Source of the DNA: Bacteroidales bacterium UBA4293
GTDB taxonomy: Bacteria > Bacteroidota > Bacteroidia > Bacteroidales > Bacteroidaceae
Direction of reading: 5' to 3'
DNA: 64,000 bases
NCBI GenBank assembly: GCA_002395835.1
Contig: DGVD01000002.1
Coordinates: 1 to 64,000 of the forward strand
In this document: positions 24,756 through 33,340 of the stretch, one piece after another
How the letters are laid out: every line of letters starts with the position of its first letter
Position numbering within the stretch: position 1 is the stretch's first letter
Position numbers and translations under genes: made by a program
The notes under the pieces: generated by a model
What the model saw: the letters and a program-made list of their open reading frames with translations, nothing else
What the model was told of the DNA's origin: nothing
The model's database searches: none

Positions 24756-26273
24756 ATGTTGACACAAGAAGACAGAGAACTTTTGGCAAAGAAAGGCATT
24801 TCCGAGGAAAAGCTAGCTGAGCAGTTGAATGATTTCAAGACAGGATTCCCTTATCTGGAGCTGGATGGAGCTGCAGCTATAGGCAACGGCATCATGGCGA
24901 TAGATGAAGAGAAAGAAAAGGCATACGCCAAGGCATGGGACGCTTACAAGCTGGGTGACAAGACCATTGTGAAGTTTGTACCCGCATCTGGAGCCGCAAG
25001 CCGTATGTTTAAGAATATGTTCGAGTTCCTGGGCGCCGACTATGATGTACCTACTACCGACTTCGAGAAGAAGTTCTTTGAGCGTATACACGATTTCGCC
25101 TTCTATGAGGATCTGAACGATGCCTGCATGAGAAATCAGGCTAAAGACATTGACACTCTGGTGGGAGAAGGCCAGTACAAGGCAGTAGTAGCCAACTTGT
25201 TGGAGAGTGCCGGACTAAATTACGGACAGCTTCCAAAAGGCCTGCTGAAGTTCCACAAATACGAAGAAGGAGCACGCACTCCGCTGGAAGAACACCTGGT
25301 GGAAGGTTCACTGTATGCAGCCAACAAGAGTGGTGACGTGAACGTACATTTCACAGTATCACCAGAGCACCGTTCTCTGTTTGAGAAACTGGTGGATCAG
25401 AAAGTAAGCGACTATGCAGCGAAGTTCGGCACCAAGTATCATGTTTCCTTCTCAGAGCAGAAACCAAGTACCGACACCGTGGCTGCTACGATGGACAACG
25501 AGCCATTCCGTACCGATGGTAAGCTGCTTTTCCGTCCAGGAGGACATGGAGCTCTGATAGAGAACCTGAACGACCTGGATGCAGACATCGTATTCGTGAA
25601 AAATATAGATAATGTGGTGCCAGATCGTCTGAAGGGTGATACCGTGACCTACAAGAAAGTGATAGCAGGTGTGCTGGTGACTCTGCAGAAGAAGGCATTT
25701 GAGTATCTGAACCTATTGGATACCGGAAAGTACACTCACAGCCAGTTGGAGGAGATGATTCACTTCTTGCAGCATGACTTGTGCTGCCGCAATCCGAAAC
25801 TGAAACTTCTGGAGGATGCAGAACTGGTAGTTTACTTGAAGAATAAGTTGAATCGCCCAATGCGTGTGGCAGGTGTGGTAAAGAACGTAGGTGAACCAGG
25901 TGGAGGCCCGTTCCGTGCCTATAATTCCGACGGTACCATTTCCCTGCAGATTCTGGAAAGTAGCCAGATAGACACCAAAGACCCCGCAAAGAAGGCCATG
26001 TTCGAGAACGGATCACACTTTAATCCAGTGGATTTGGTTTGCGCCATCAAAGACTATAAGGGTAAGAAGTTCGACCTGGTTAAGTATGTGGATAAATCCA
26101 CCGGTTTCATCTCTTACAAGAGCAAGAACGGTAAAGAACTGAAGGCACTGGAGCTTCCTGGACTTTGGAACGGTGCTATGAGCGACTGGAACACTGTATT
26201 CGTAGAAGTACCACTGTCAACCTTCAATCCAGTTAAGACTGTGAACGACCTGCTTCGTCCACAACATCAATAA
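24756..26273 (+). CDS. DUF4301 family protein
   Basis: The 505-residue soluble protein matches DUF4301, a family nearly restricted to Bacteroidetes. Recognisable pieces are VKFVPASGAASRMFKNM (about residues 72-88), FRPGGHGALIENLNDL, FVKNIDNVVPD and VGEPGGGPFRAYNSDG. The glycine-rich PASGAASRM and GEPGGGP loops suggest nucleotide or sugar-nucleotide binding like that of a nucleotidyltransferase fold, but this is inference. purT follows after 37 bases with no promoter of its own, so the two are probably cotranscribed and the protein may work near purine or formate metabolism. Confidence 0.85.
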   Translation: MLTQEDRELLAKKGISEEKLAEQLNDFKTGFPYLELDGAAAIGNGIMAIDEEKEKAYAKAWDAYKLGDKTIVKFVPASGAASRMFKNMFEFLGADYDVPTTDFEKKFFERIHDFAFYEDLNDACMRNQAKDIDTLVGEGQYKAVVANLLESAGLNYGQLPKGLLKFHKYEEGARTPLEEHLVEGSLYAANKSGDVNVHFTVSPEHRSLFEKLVDQKVSDYAAKFGTKYHVSFSEQKPSTDTVAATMDNEPFRTDGKLLFRPGGHGALIENLNDLDADIVFVKNIDNVVPDRLKGDTVTYKKVIAGVLVTLQKKAFEYLNLLDTGKYTHSQLEEMIHFLQHDLCCRNPKLKLLEDAELVVYLKNKLNRPMRVAGVVKNVGEPGGGPFRAYNSDGTISLQILESSQIDTKDPAKKAMFENGSHFNPVDLVCAIKDYKGKKFDLVKYVDKSTGFISYKSKNGKELKALELPGLWNGAMSDWNTVFVEVPLSTFNPVKTVNDLLRPQHQ

Positions 26274-26310
26274 CAAGCCATTTTACTAACGTAAAACATA
26301 CTGACTGATA

Positions 26311-27474
26311 ATGAAAAAGATTCTTTTGCTGGGTTCCGGTGAGTTGGGCAAAGAGTTTGTGATTGCCTGCAAACGACTGGGCCAGTATGTAGTAGCCTGC
26401 GACAAGTATGCAGGTGCGCCTGCCATGCAGGTGGCAGATGAGTGCGAAGTTTTTAGCATGCTAGACGGCGATGCTCTGATGGCAGCAGTGAAGAAACACA
26501 AGCCAGACATCATCGTTCCAGAGATAGAGGCCATCCGCACGGAGAAACTCTACGAGTGTGAGAAAATGGGCATTCAGGTAGTACCAAGCGCACGTGCCGT
26601 GAACTACACCATGAACCGCAAGGCTATACGCGAGCTAGCCCATACAGAACTAGGCTTGAAGACAGCTAACTACAAGTATGCATCTACCTACGAAGAGTTT
26701 ACCAAAGCTGCTGAGGAAATAGGTTATCCATTTATCGTGAAGCCACTGATGTCCTCATCCGGACACGGACAGAGCAAGGTAAACTCCCCAGAAGAACTGG
26801 AGAAAGCCTGGAAGATAGCAGCTGAAGGAGCCAGAGGTGATATCAAGGAAGTGATAGTGGAACAATTCATCCGCTTCGATTCCGAGATTACCCTGCTGAC
26901 CGTGACTCAACAGAACGGTGAGACCCTGTTCTGTGCCCCAATAGGCCACGTTCAGATAGGAGGAGATTACCGTGAGAGCTTCCAACCAGCTGTGGTTACT
27001 CCAGAACAACTGGCAGAGGCTCAGCGCATGGCTGCTACAGTGACCAAGGCGCTGACTGGTGCAGGTATCTGGGGTGTAGAGTTCTTCCTGAGCAAGGAAC
27101 ACGGAGTATACTTCAGCGAACTTTCACCACGTCCGCATGACACCGGTATGGTAACTTTGGCTGGTACACAAAATTTGACCGAGTTTGAGTTACATTGCCG
27201 TGCCGTACTGGGTCTGCCTATTCCTGAGATTAGCTTGGATCGCCAAGGCGCTAGTGCCGTGATTCTTTCTGGAATAGAGAAACAGTGCCCAGACTACAAG
27301 GGTATGGAAGACGTATGCGCTGCTAAGCAGACCTACCTTCGCATCTTCGGTAAACCTGATGCACACGTAGGACGCCGCATGGGAGTGGTAGTATGTTGGG
27401 ATAAACTAGGAGAGAGCCAAGATGCCCTGCGTGACAAATGCAAGGGTTTGGCTGCCAAAGTAACCGTTTGCTAA
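26311..27474 (+). CDS. purT: Formate-dependent phosphoribosylglycinamide formyltransferase
   Basis: The 387-residue ATP-grasp enzyme makes formyl-GAR from GAR, formate and ATP in purine synthesis without folate. The N-terminal LLGSGELGKEFVIA (residues 5-18) is the GAR/nucleotide loop. PFIVKPLMSSSGHGQS (about 151-166) is the ATP-binding loop, and GVEFFLSKEHGVYFSELSPRPHDTGMVTL (in parts at about 252-284) supplies the metal ligands. Length and motifs match E. coli PurT. It follows DUF4301 and ends at a terminator. Confidence 0.94.
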   Translation: MKKILLLGSGELGKEFVIACKRLGQYVVACDKYAGAPAMQVADECEVFSMLDGDALMAAVKKHKPDIIVPEIEAIRTEKLYECEKMGIQVVPSARAVNYTMNRKAIRELAHTELGLKTANYKYASTYEEFTKAAEEIGYPFIVKPLMSSSGHGQSKVNSPEELEKAWKIAAEGARGDIKEVIVEQFIRFDSEITLLTVTQQNGETLFCAPIGHVQIGGDYRESFQPAVVTPEQLAEAQRMAATVTKALTGAGIWGVEFFLSKEHGVYFSELSPRPHDTGMVTLAGTQNLTEFELHCRAVLGLPIPEISLDRQGASAVILSGIEKQCPDYKGMEDVCAAKQTYLRIFGKPDAHVGRRMGVVVCWDKLGESQDALRDKCKGLAAKVTVC

Positions 27475-27504
27475 AAACGTAGGAACCTAAAGCATGAAAA
27501 AAAG

Positions 27505-27536
27505 AACCCGGGAAGAGTCCATCTTTCCGGGTTTAC
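27505..27536. terminator. Terminator between convergent genes
   Basis: AACCCGG (27505-27511) pairs with CCGGGTT (27527-27533) around a partly paired loop. It lies between purT and the convergent lipoprotein gene. Confidence 0.65.
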
Positions 27537-27555
27537 ATTTCTTTTACATGGATGT

Positions 27556-27975
27556 TTATTTCTTGTTTTCCTTCATCCAATCCATCCACCTTTTATAAGT
27601 AGCAGGGTCGTGACTACGTACATGCTTGCCAGCAGCACTGATGATATTCGCTTCCACCATCTCTAGGGTGAAATTGTCATTGACACCCGTCTTCTGCTGA
27701 GACACACACTGAATTTTGCCTTCCTCATCAATTTGGTAATTGAACACCTTTTGGTAGTTGTTCACTTGATCCACCTTTTTCTTATACATACGGTTGTCTA
27801 CACCCAGTCCAGCCCCGTTAGCATCAGGAGCAGTGAGGAAGAAGAACTCATAATATGTGGAATCGGCCAGAGAAAACCCATAGTCTTGGAAATTCTTGGC
27901 ATAAGAGCCATACTTGTCGCAGCCAGTGAAGACCAGCAGGACAAAGAGAAGCGTGATAAATGACTTTACTTTCAT
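27556..27975 (-). CDS. Small lipoprotein, function unknown
   Basis: The 139-residue product from the ATG at 27975 has a lipoprotein signal (LLFVLLVFTGC). The mature part contains an aromatic YYEFFFLTAPDANGAG segment and a Lys-rich tail ending KRWMDWMKENKK. I recognise no family. The in-frame TTG/ATG choices further upstream (to 28002) would overlap the -7 box at 27999-28007, so I use 27975. Confidence 0.6.
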   Translation of the reverse strand: MKVKSFITLLFVLLVFTGCDKYGSYAKNFQDYGFSLADSTYYEFFFLTAPDANGAGLGVDNRMYKKKVDQVNNYQKVFNYQIDEEGKIQCVSQQKTGVNDNFTLEMVEANIISAAGKHVRSHDPATYKRWMDWMKENKK

Positions 27976-27998
27976 AATCCTTAATAATTTTACAAGAT

Positions 27999-28007
27999 GC
28001 AAATATA
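27999..28007 (-). promoter_or_regulatory. -7 box of the lipoprotein gene
   Basis: On the minus strand this is TATATTTGC, 23 bases before the ATG at 27975. Confidence 0.6.
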
Positions 28008-28146
28008 CGTATTTTTTGTATCATTTGTTATGTTGCCTATTCGTTTTTTTGCACATGACTTGATTTGTTTGCGCATTTTAGTGTAAAACAACGTTAAAAA
28101 GTGTAAAATATCCGATGAATATGCATTATGGAAATAGTTTCAAGTG

Positions 28147-28154
28147 TAACTTTG
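28147..28154 (+). promoter_or_regulatory. -7 box of the TPR-vor operon
   Basis: TAACTTTG ends 7 bases before the ATG at 28162. With the usual start about 7 bases after the box, the transcript would be leaderless or nearly so. Confidence 0.5.
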
Positions 28155-28161
28155 TTACTGC

Positions 28162-28365
28162 ATGAATGACATAACTACACAAGAACATACTGCCGAGGAC
28201 TATTACCTGATGGGTAATGAATACAGGAAGACAGGTGATTTCAGCTCGGCTATGAACTGTTACATGGAAGCTTTGGAACTAGATCCCGATAGTCCGGCAG
28301 AAGAAGCCCTACACATGCTGCAGGACATTATGGAATTTTATTGCAAGGATTATTATAATCCTTAA
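28162..28365 (+). CDS. Single-TPR small protein heading the vor operon
   Basis: The 67-residue acidic protein is essentially one tetratricopeptide unit: YYLMGNEYRKTGDFSSAMNCYMEALELDPDS carries the W/L-G-Y-A-P spacing of a TPR (residues 14-44), followed by a short helix and an aromatic end. It lies 36 bases ahead of the ferredoxin gene with the only visible promoter of the cluster in front of it. It may assist assembly of the oxidoreductase or be an unrelated passenger; no partner can be named from sequence. Confidence 0.7.
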   Translation: MNDITTQEHTAEDYYLMGNEYRKTGDFSSAMNCYMEALELDPDSPAEEALHMLQDIMEFYCKDYYNP

Positions 28366-28401
28366 TTAGAGGAAGCGATAAACCTATTTACACTAAACTA
28401 T

Positions 28402-28647
28402 ATGAGTACGAATAGAGGAGCTATTGTAGTCGACAAAGACCGTTGCAAAGGATGTGCCCTTTGCGTATTGGCATGCTCGAAGGGAGTTATTTCCCTAGCC
28501 GTAAGGAAAGTCAACGTACATGGCTATCCTTATGTGGAGCCTATGAATCCTGACAATTGTATAGGATGTGCATCATGCGCCATAGTATGTCCAGATGGAT
28601 GTATCGAGGTGTATCGTAAAATAATAGACAAAGAAGATGAACAATGA
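28402..28647 (+). CDS. vorD: 2x[4Fe-4S] ferredoxin subunit of a 2-oxoacid:ferredoxin oxidoreductase
   Basis: The 81-residue protein has two CxxCxxCxxxC motifs: CKGCALCVLAC (residues 14-24) and CIGCASCAIVC (53-63), the layout of the delta subunit of 2-oxoisovalerate or 2-oxoglutarate:ferredoxin oxidoreductases. It transfers electrons between the TPP subunit and free ferredoxin. It overlaps the alpha-subunit gene by 11 bases. Confidence 0.88.
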   Translation: MSTNRGAIVVDKDRCKGCALCVLACSKGVISLAVRKVNVHGYPYVEPMNPDNCIGCASCAIVCPDGCIEVYRKIIDKEDEQ

Positions 28648-29722
28648 AGTAACATTGCTGAAAGGAAATGAAGCCATAGCCTATGCAGCCATTCGCTGCG
28701 GAGCTGATGCTTTTTTCGGTTACCCCATAACCCCACAGTCGGAAATAATAGAAACCCTGTCGCTCCTAAAGCCATGGGAAACCACCGGTATGGTAGTAGT
28801 TCAGGCAGAGAGCGAAGTGGCATCCATCAACATGGTGTATGGTGGAGCGGGGGCAGGGAAGCGAGTATTTACTACCTCATCCAGTCCCGGTGTGGCTTTG
28901 ATGCAAGAAGGTATTTCCTTTATGGCTGGATCTGAGATTCCCGGAGTGATAGTAAATGTACAACGTGGTGGTCCCGGTTTAGGAACCATTCAGCCCAGTC
29001 AGAGCGACTATTTCCAGGCTACTCGAGGTGGAGGCAACGGAGATTACAATGTGATAGTATTGGCCCCCAATTCCGTACAGGAGATGGCCGATTTCATGGA
29101 TTTGGCCTTTACGTTGGCCTTCAGGTACCGTAATCCGGCAATGATTCTGAGTGATGGCGTCATTGGTCAGATGATGGAGAAAGTGGTGCTTCCAGAGCAG
29201 AAACCTCGTCGTACTGAGGAGCAAATTCGCAAGGAGTGTCCATGGGCTACGATTGGAAGGACTAAAGATCGCCAGCCTAATATCCTTACTTCACTGGAGT
29301 TGAAGCCAGAGATTATGGAAGCCAGAAACATTCACCTTCAGGAGAAATACGCCACTATCCGTGAGAAAGAAGTCCGCTATGAGACCATCAACTGCGAGGA
29401 TGCAGACTATCTGATAGTGGCCTTCGGCAGTGCTGCACGCATTTCAGAGAAGAGTATGGAGATAGCTCGTGGCAAAGGAGAAAAGGTGGGACTTTTCCGC
29501 CCTATAACCCTGTGGCCATTCCCAGAGCGCCAGTTGGCAGAGATAGCCAAAGGCAAGAAAGGAATTTTAGTAGCAGAGATTAATGCAGGGCAGATGGTAG
29601 AGGATGTTCGCCTAGCCATCAACGGAGCTGTGCCTGTGGAGCATTTCGGCCGACTAGGCGGCATTGTACCAGACCCACAGGAGATAGTGGAAGCCTTAGA
29701 AACTAAAATGATGAGGAAATGA
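28637..29722 (+). CDS. vorB: 2-oxoacid:ferredoxin oxidoreductase alpha subunit (VorB/KorA type)
   Basis: The 361-residue subunit holds the pyrimidine-binding domain of the thiamine enzyme (GNEAIAYAAIRCGADAFFGYPITPQSE split over residues 7-33; GGPGLGTIQPSQSDY about 112-126) and the transketolase C-terminal-like domain (LIVAFGSAARIS). It works with VorA, VorC and VorD to convert branched-chain 2-oxoacids and CoA to acyl-CoA, CO2 and reduced ferredoxin, or the reverse. 2-Oxoglutarate as substrate cannot be excluded. Its TGA overlaps the start of the next gene (ATGA). Confidence 0.88.
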   Translation: MNNEVTLLKGNEAIAYAAIRCGADAFFGYPITPQSEIIETLSLLKPWETTGMVVVQAESEVASINMVYGGAGAGKRVFTTSSSPGVALMQEGISFMAGSEIPGVIVNVQRGGPGLGTIQPSQSDYFQATRGGGNGDYNVIVLAPNSVQEMADFMDLAFTLAFRYRNPAMILSDGVIGQMMEKVVLPEQKPRRTEEQIRKECPWATIGRTKDRQPNILTSLELKPEIMEARNIHLQEKYATIREKEVRYETINCEDADYLIVAFGSAARISEKSMEIARGKGEKVGLFRPITLWPFPERQLAEIAKGKKGILVAEINAGQMVEDVRLAINGAVPVEHFGRLGGIVPDPQEIVEALETKMMRK

Positions 29723-30492
29723 CAGAAAACGATATCATATCACCTGAGAATCTGGTCTACAAGAAACCAGAACTGATGAACGATACTCCCATGCATTATT
29801 GTCCAGGATGTTCTCATGGAGTGGTTCATAAGCTTATAGCAGAAATTATAGAAGAGATGGGCATGGAGGAGAAGACCGTGGGCGTCAGTCCAGTGGGGTG
29901 TGCCGTATTTGCCTATCGTTATTTGGACATCGACTGGCAAGAAGCCGCACACGGACGTGCACCAGCACTTGCCACAGCTATTAAGAGACTCTGGCCAGAT
30001 CGGCTGGTTTTCACCTATCAAGGAGATGGTGACCTAGCATGCATCGGTACAGCAGAGACTATTCATGCACTGAACCGTGGTGAACATATAGCCATAATCT
30101 TCATCAACAATGCCATTTACGGTATGACAGGTGGCCAGATGGCACCAACCACGCTGATAGGACAGAAAACATCGACATGTCCTTACGGTCGTGATCCTGA
30201 GTTGCATGGTTATCCGTTGAACATCACAGAAATAGCTTCAACCTTAAGAGGGACCTGCTATGTGAGTCGCCAAAGCGTAGACACCGTAGGTTCCATTCTG
30301 AAAGCTAAGAAAGCCATACGTAAGGCCTTTGAGGCTTCTATGAAAGGGCTAGGATCCAGCCTGGTAGAGATTGTATCGACCTGCAACAGCGGTTGGAAAC
30401 TTTCTCCAGCTGAGGCCAACGAATGGATGCGTGAGAAAATGTTCAAGGAATATGTGAAAGGTGATCTTAAGGACACCACAAATCTTAAATAA
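29719..30492 (+). CDS. vorA: 2-oxoacid:ferredoxin oxidoreductase beta subunit (TPP-binding)
   Basis: The 257-residue subunit carries the thiamine diphosphate-binding motif GDGDLACIG...NNAIYGMTGGQMAPTT (about residues 99-140) and an N-terminal MHYCPGCSHGVVHK segment (26-39) with Cys residues, both standard for the beta subunit. It is the catalytic half-site with VorB. The start codon overlaps the vorB stop by 4 bases and the gamma gene follows after 4 bases, so subunits are made in step. Confidence 0.9.
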   Translation: MTENDIISPENLVYKKPELMNDTPMHYCPGCSHGVVHKLIAEIIEEMGMEEKTVGVSPVGCAVFAYRYLDIDWQEAAHGRAPALATAIKRLWPDRLVFTYQGDGDLACIGTAETIHALNRGEHIAIIFINNAIYGMTGGQMAPTTLIGQKTSTCPYGRDPELHGYPLNITEIASTLRGTCYVSRQSVDTVGSILKAKKAIRKAFEASMKGLGSSLVEIVSTCNSGWKLSPAEANEWMREKMFKEYVKGDLKDTTNLK

Positions 30493-30496
30493 GCAA

Positions 30497-31039
30497 ATGA
30501 AAAAAGAAATAATCATATCCGGCTTTGGTGGACAGGGAGTGCTTTCTATGGGTAAGATTCTGGCATATTCCGGACTTATGGAAGACAAAGAGGTGACCTG
30601 GATGCCTTCCTATGGTCCTGAACAACGTGGTGGAACAGCCAACTGTACTGTCATCGTGAGTGATGAACGAATATCTTCACCTATCTTGAGCCGTTACGAT
30701 ATAGCTATAGTACTGAATCAGCCATCGCTGGATAGGTTCATGCCACTGATTAAGCCAGGCGGTATTTTGATTTATGATAGTTACGGCATATTAAACAAGC
30801 CATCTCGCAGTGATATTCATATCTATCAGATAGATGCGATGGATAAGGCAGCAGAGCTAAAAAATGCAAAGGTTTTCAATATGATAGTCCTTGGAGGGCT
30901 GTTGAAAGTGTGCCCAGTAGTAAGTACTGACGGACTGAAGAAAGCGCTCTACAAGACCCTTCCAGAACGTCATCATGAAATGATTCCTTTAAACATGAAA
31001 GCTGTGCAAGTAGGCATGGATTTGATAGAAGAGGCCTGA
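30497..31039 (+). CDS. vorC: 2-oxoacid:ferredoxin oxidoreductase gamma subunit
   Basis: The 180-residue subunit begins EIIISGFGGQGVLSMGKILA, the gamma-domain nucleotide/CoA-type loop, and contains SYGPEQRGGTANCTV (about residues 38-52), both diagnostic of the POR/KOR gamma family. The ATG at 30497 is used because an upstream in-frame ATT-type extension would run into vorA. It is the last gene of the operon. Confidence 0.9.
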   Translation: MKKEIIISGFGGQGVLSMGKILAYSGLMEDKEVTWMPSYGPEQRGGTANCTVIVSDERISSPILSRYDIAIVLNQPSLDRFMPLIKPGGILIYDSYGILNKPSRSDIHIYQIDAMDKAAELKNAKVFNMIVLGGLLKVCPVVSTDGLKKALYKTLPERHHEMIPLNMKAVQVGMDLIEEA

Positions 31040-31045
31040 ATTCTT

Positions 31046-31076
31046 TTGGGATTCTCCATATTTTACTTATCTTTGC
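31046..31076 (+). promoter_or_regulatory. Promoter of the transporter gene
   Basis: TTG at 31046-31048, 19 bases, then TATCTTTGC at 31068-31076, 22 bases before the ATG. Confidence 0.7.
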
Positions 31077-31098
31077 ACTCTGAAAAGATTGTTTATAT

Positions 31099-32799
31099 AT
31101 GGAATGGCTTATTAATTTATTTGTTACCCAAGATTCGGTAGCACACATTGTGTTGCTTTATGCCATCGTCATTTCTATTGGCGTACTGCTAGGAAAAGTT
31201 AAGATAGGGGGTATTTCTTTAGGTGTTACTTTTGTCTTGTTTGCAGGAATTGTGGCAGGACACTTTGGCTTTTCAGCCCCTTCTGCTATCTTGACATTTA
31301 TGCAGGATTTCGGACTGATACTTTTTGTCTTTTGTATCGGCTTACAGGTAGGCCCCGGTTTCTTTGAGAGTTTTCGCAAGGGTGGGGTGGAACTTAATCT
31401 GCTGGCAACCCTAGCCATAGTGCTTAATGCACTGGTGATGTTTGGCTGTTATTACACCTTCTTTGATACTAGTAACCCCTACAATTTACCCATGTTGGTA
31501 GGAGCCCTGTATGGTGCTGTGACCAACACCCCAGGTTTGGGTGCAGCGAATGAGGCACTTCAGTCCGTATTTACCGACGGTAATATACCTCAGATTGCCA
31601 ACGGATATGCCTGTGCCTATCCATTGGGTGTGCTAGGAATTATAGGAGCTACCATCTTGATTCGTTATGTGACCCATGTGAGTTTGAAAGACGAAGAGGC
31701 TCAGTTGGAAGAACAGGAGGCTCAAAATCCACATGCCAAACCTTGTGCCATCACCCTTAGAGTGGATAATAAAGCACTTTGTGGTCACAACCTTAGAGAG
31801 CTGTCAGACTTCCTGAATCGCGACATTGTTTGTACACGTATTCATCATGATGGAGAGCTACACACCCCAACTAGAGATACCGTACTTAGCCTGGGAGATG
31901 AACTTCGAATAGTGTGTGCAGAGAGCGACGTTCTTCCTATTAAAGCCTTTATTGGTCAGGAGATAGAAGTGGAATGGCGTCCGGATGAAGATGCAGATAA
32001 AGAACCTATGATAGCCCGACGCATAGTGATTACCAACCCGAAGATGAATGGAAAGACACTAGGAAAGATGCATTTCTCCAGTGTTTACGGAGTGAATGTA
32101 ACCAGAATTAATCGGCAGGGTATGGATCTCTTTGCTAGTAGAAACCACCACTTTCATGTGGGAGATAAGATTATGGTAGTTGGCCGTGCTGACAATGTGG
32201 AACGTGTAGCAGACCTGATGGGAGATCATATCAAACTTCTTGATGCACCTAATATAGCTACCATTTTCATAGGTATTTTGCTAGGAATCATTTTTGGAAG
32301 CATACCATTCAGTTTGCCAGGTATGCCAGTGGCTTTGAAGCTAGGCTTAGCTGGAGGTCCTCTTATTATAGCTATTTTAATAGGTCGTTTCGGCTACCGT
32401 TTCAAACTTGTGACTTATACCACAACATCAGCTAACATGATGTTACGTGAGATTGGGTTGGTACTATTCCTGGCTAGTGTAGGTATTAAGGCTGGTTCTG
32501 GATTCTGGGAGACAGTAGTAGCAGGTGATGGAATTAAATACGTGGGTTGTGGATTCCTGATTACCGTGATTCCAATTTTAATAGTAGGTACTATAGCTCG
32601 ACTGAAATATAAGTTCAACTATTTTACCATTATGGGAATGATAGCAGGTACTTATACCGATCCACCAGCACTAGCTTATGCTAATTCCTGTTGTTCTCGT
32701 GAGGCACCAGCGATAGGCTACTCCACAGTTTATCCACTTAGCATGTTCTTAAGGATATTTGTAGCACAGTTGATAGTGATATTCTTCTGCGGAATGTAA
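31099..32799 (+). CDS. AspT/YidE/YbjL-family putative transporter
   Basis: The 566-residue membrane protein has two halves of about five helices each (residues 10-190 and 385-565), joined by two RCK_C/TrkA-C domains (about 210-290 and 300-375, e.g. ITNPKMNGKTLGKMHF). This matches the aspartate:alanine antiporter family and E. coli YidE/YbjL. Each half has the repeated GLxxxVGxxxGxGF-like motif (LFVFCIGLQVGPGF and LFLASVGIKAGSGF). It is probably an ion-gated anion or amino acid exchanger of the inner membrane; the substrate is unknown. Confidence 0.85.
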   Translation: MEWLINLFVTQDSVAHIVLLYAIVISIGVLLGKVKIGGISLGVTFVLFAGIVAGHFGFSAPSAILTFMQDFGLILFVFCIGLQVGPGFFESFRKGGVELNLLATLAIVLNALVMFGCYYTFFDTSNPYNLPMLVGALYGAVTNTPGLGAANEALQSVFTDGNIPQIANGYACAYPLGVLGIIGATILIRYVTHVSLKDEEAQLEEQEAQNPHAKPCAITLRVDNKALCGHNLRELSDFLNRDIVCTRIHHDGELHTPTRDTVLSLGDELRIVCAESDVLPIKAFIGQEIEVEWRPDEDADKEPMIARRIVITNPKMNGKTLGKMHFSSVYGVNVTRINRQGMDLFASRNHHFHVGDKIMVVGRADNVERVADLMGDHIKLLDAPNIATIFIGILLGIIFGSIPFSLPGMPVALKLGLAGGPLIIAILIGRFGYRFKLVTYTTTSANMMLREIGLVLFLASVGIKAGSGFWETVVAGDGIKYVGCGFLITVIPILIVGTIARLKYKFNYFTIMGMIAGTYTDPPALAYANSCCSREAPAIGYSTVYPLSMFLRIFVAQLIVIFFCGM

Positions 32800-32819
32800 A
32801 ATAAAAAGAATATAAAAGG

Positions 32820-32852
32820 AAGGTCATGAGTTTTGCTCGTGGCCTTTTTTTA
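32820..32852 (+). terminator. Rho-independent terminator
   Basis: An 11-bp stem with two G-T pairs (32820-32830 with 32836-32846) is followed by seven T. Confidence 0.75.
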
Positions 32853-32963
32853 TTCATCATATACTCTTTTATTTTGATTGGTAAAAGATGGTGAGTCTTG
32901 TTAAATATTGCTAAAAGGTATTCTAAATTCCCTTTTTATTGTCCTCTTTTCTATATAAAATAG

Positions 32964-33260
32964 TATTTTTGTCATGTTTTAAAGAAAAAGTTGGTATTTA
33001 ATTATAGGATTAAAATAAACGCAAGTACAATTAAACGAGATTTAGGAATTATTTTAAACGTAAAACATTGTTTGGAACGTTGCTGTGAAGCAATAAAATT
33101 AAATAATTAGTTTATCTAAGAGTTTGTAAGCGTACAAACTAAAAATAGTTTTAAGAACTATTTTTTATCACTCTCAGCAAAAGAGTTTATCTCTCTGCTT
33201 TATGTATTAGAATTTAGGTCTTAAACCTCCCGATGTGATATCAGGGAGGTCTATTTTTTA
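32964..33260 (+). ncRNA. Candidate small RNA (about 280 nt) in a gene-free region
   Basis: The 541-base gap 32800-33340 has no convincing ORF. A -7 box TATTTTTG (32964-32971) would start a transcript near 32978. Downstream are a perfect 8-bp hairpin with an AGCG loop (33121-33140), directly followed by a 10-bp AT hairpin (33141-33165) ending in T6, and then a GC hairpin ACCTCCC/GGGAGGT (33225-33250) followed by CTATTTTTT, a good terminator. I do not recognise tmRNA, RNase P, SRP or 6S RNA landmarks. The gap between promoter and hairpins is AT-rich. This is inference from layout. Confidence 0.35.
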
Positions 33261-33287
33261 TATGGAGTTTTCTTTAATCAATAAAAA

Positions 33288-33319
33288 AGAGCGATAATCC
33301 GAAAAAGGGTTATCGCTCT
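33288..33319 (-). terminator. Terminator of the DUF4468 gene
   Basis: A 10-bp perfect stem (33288-33297 with 33310-33319) is followed on the minus strand by TTTTTTATT. Confidence 0.85.
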
Positions 33320-33340
33320 ATATGATGGGGGTGTGATGAT

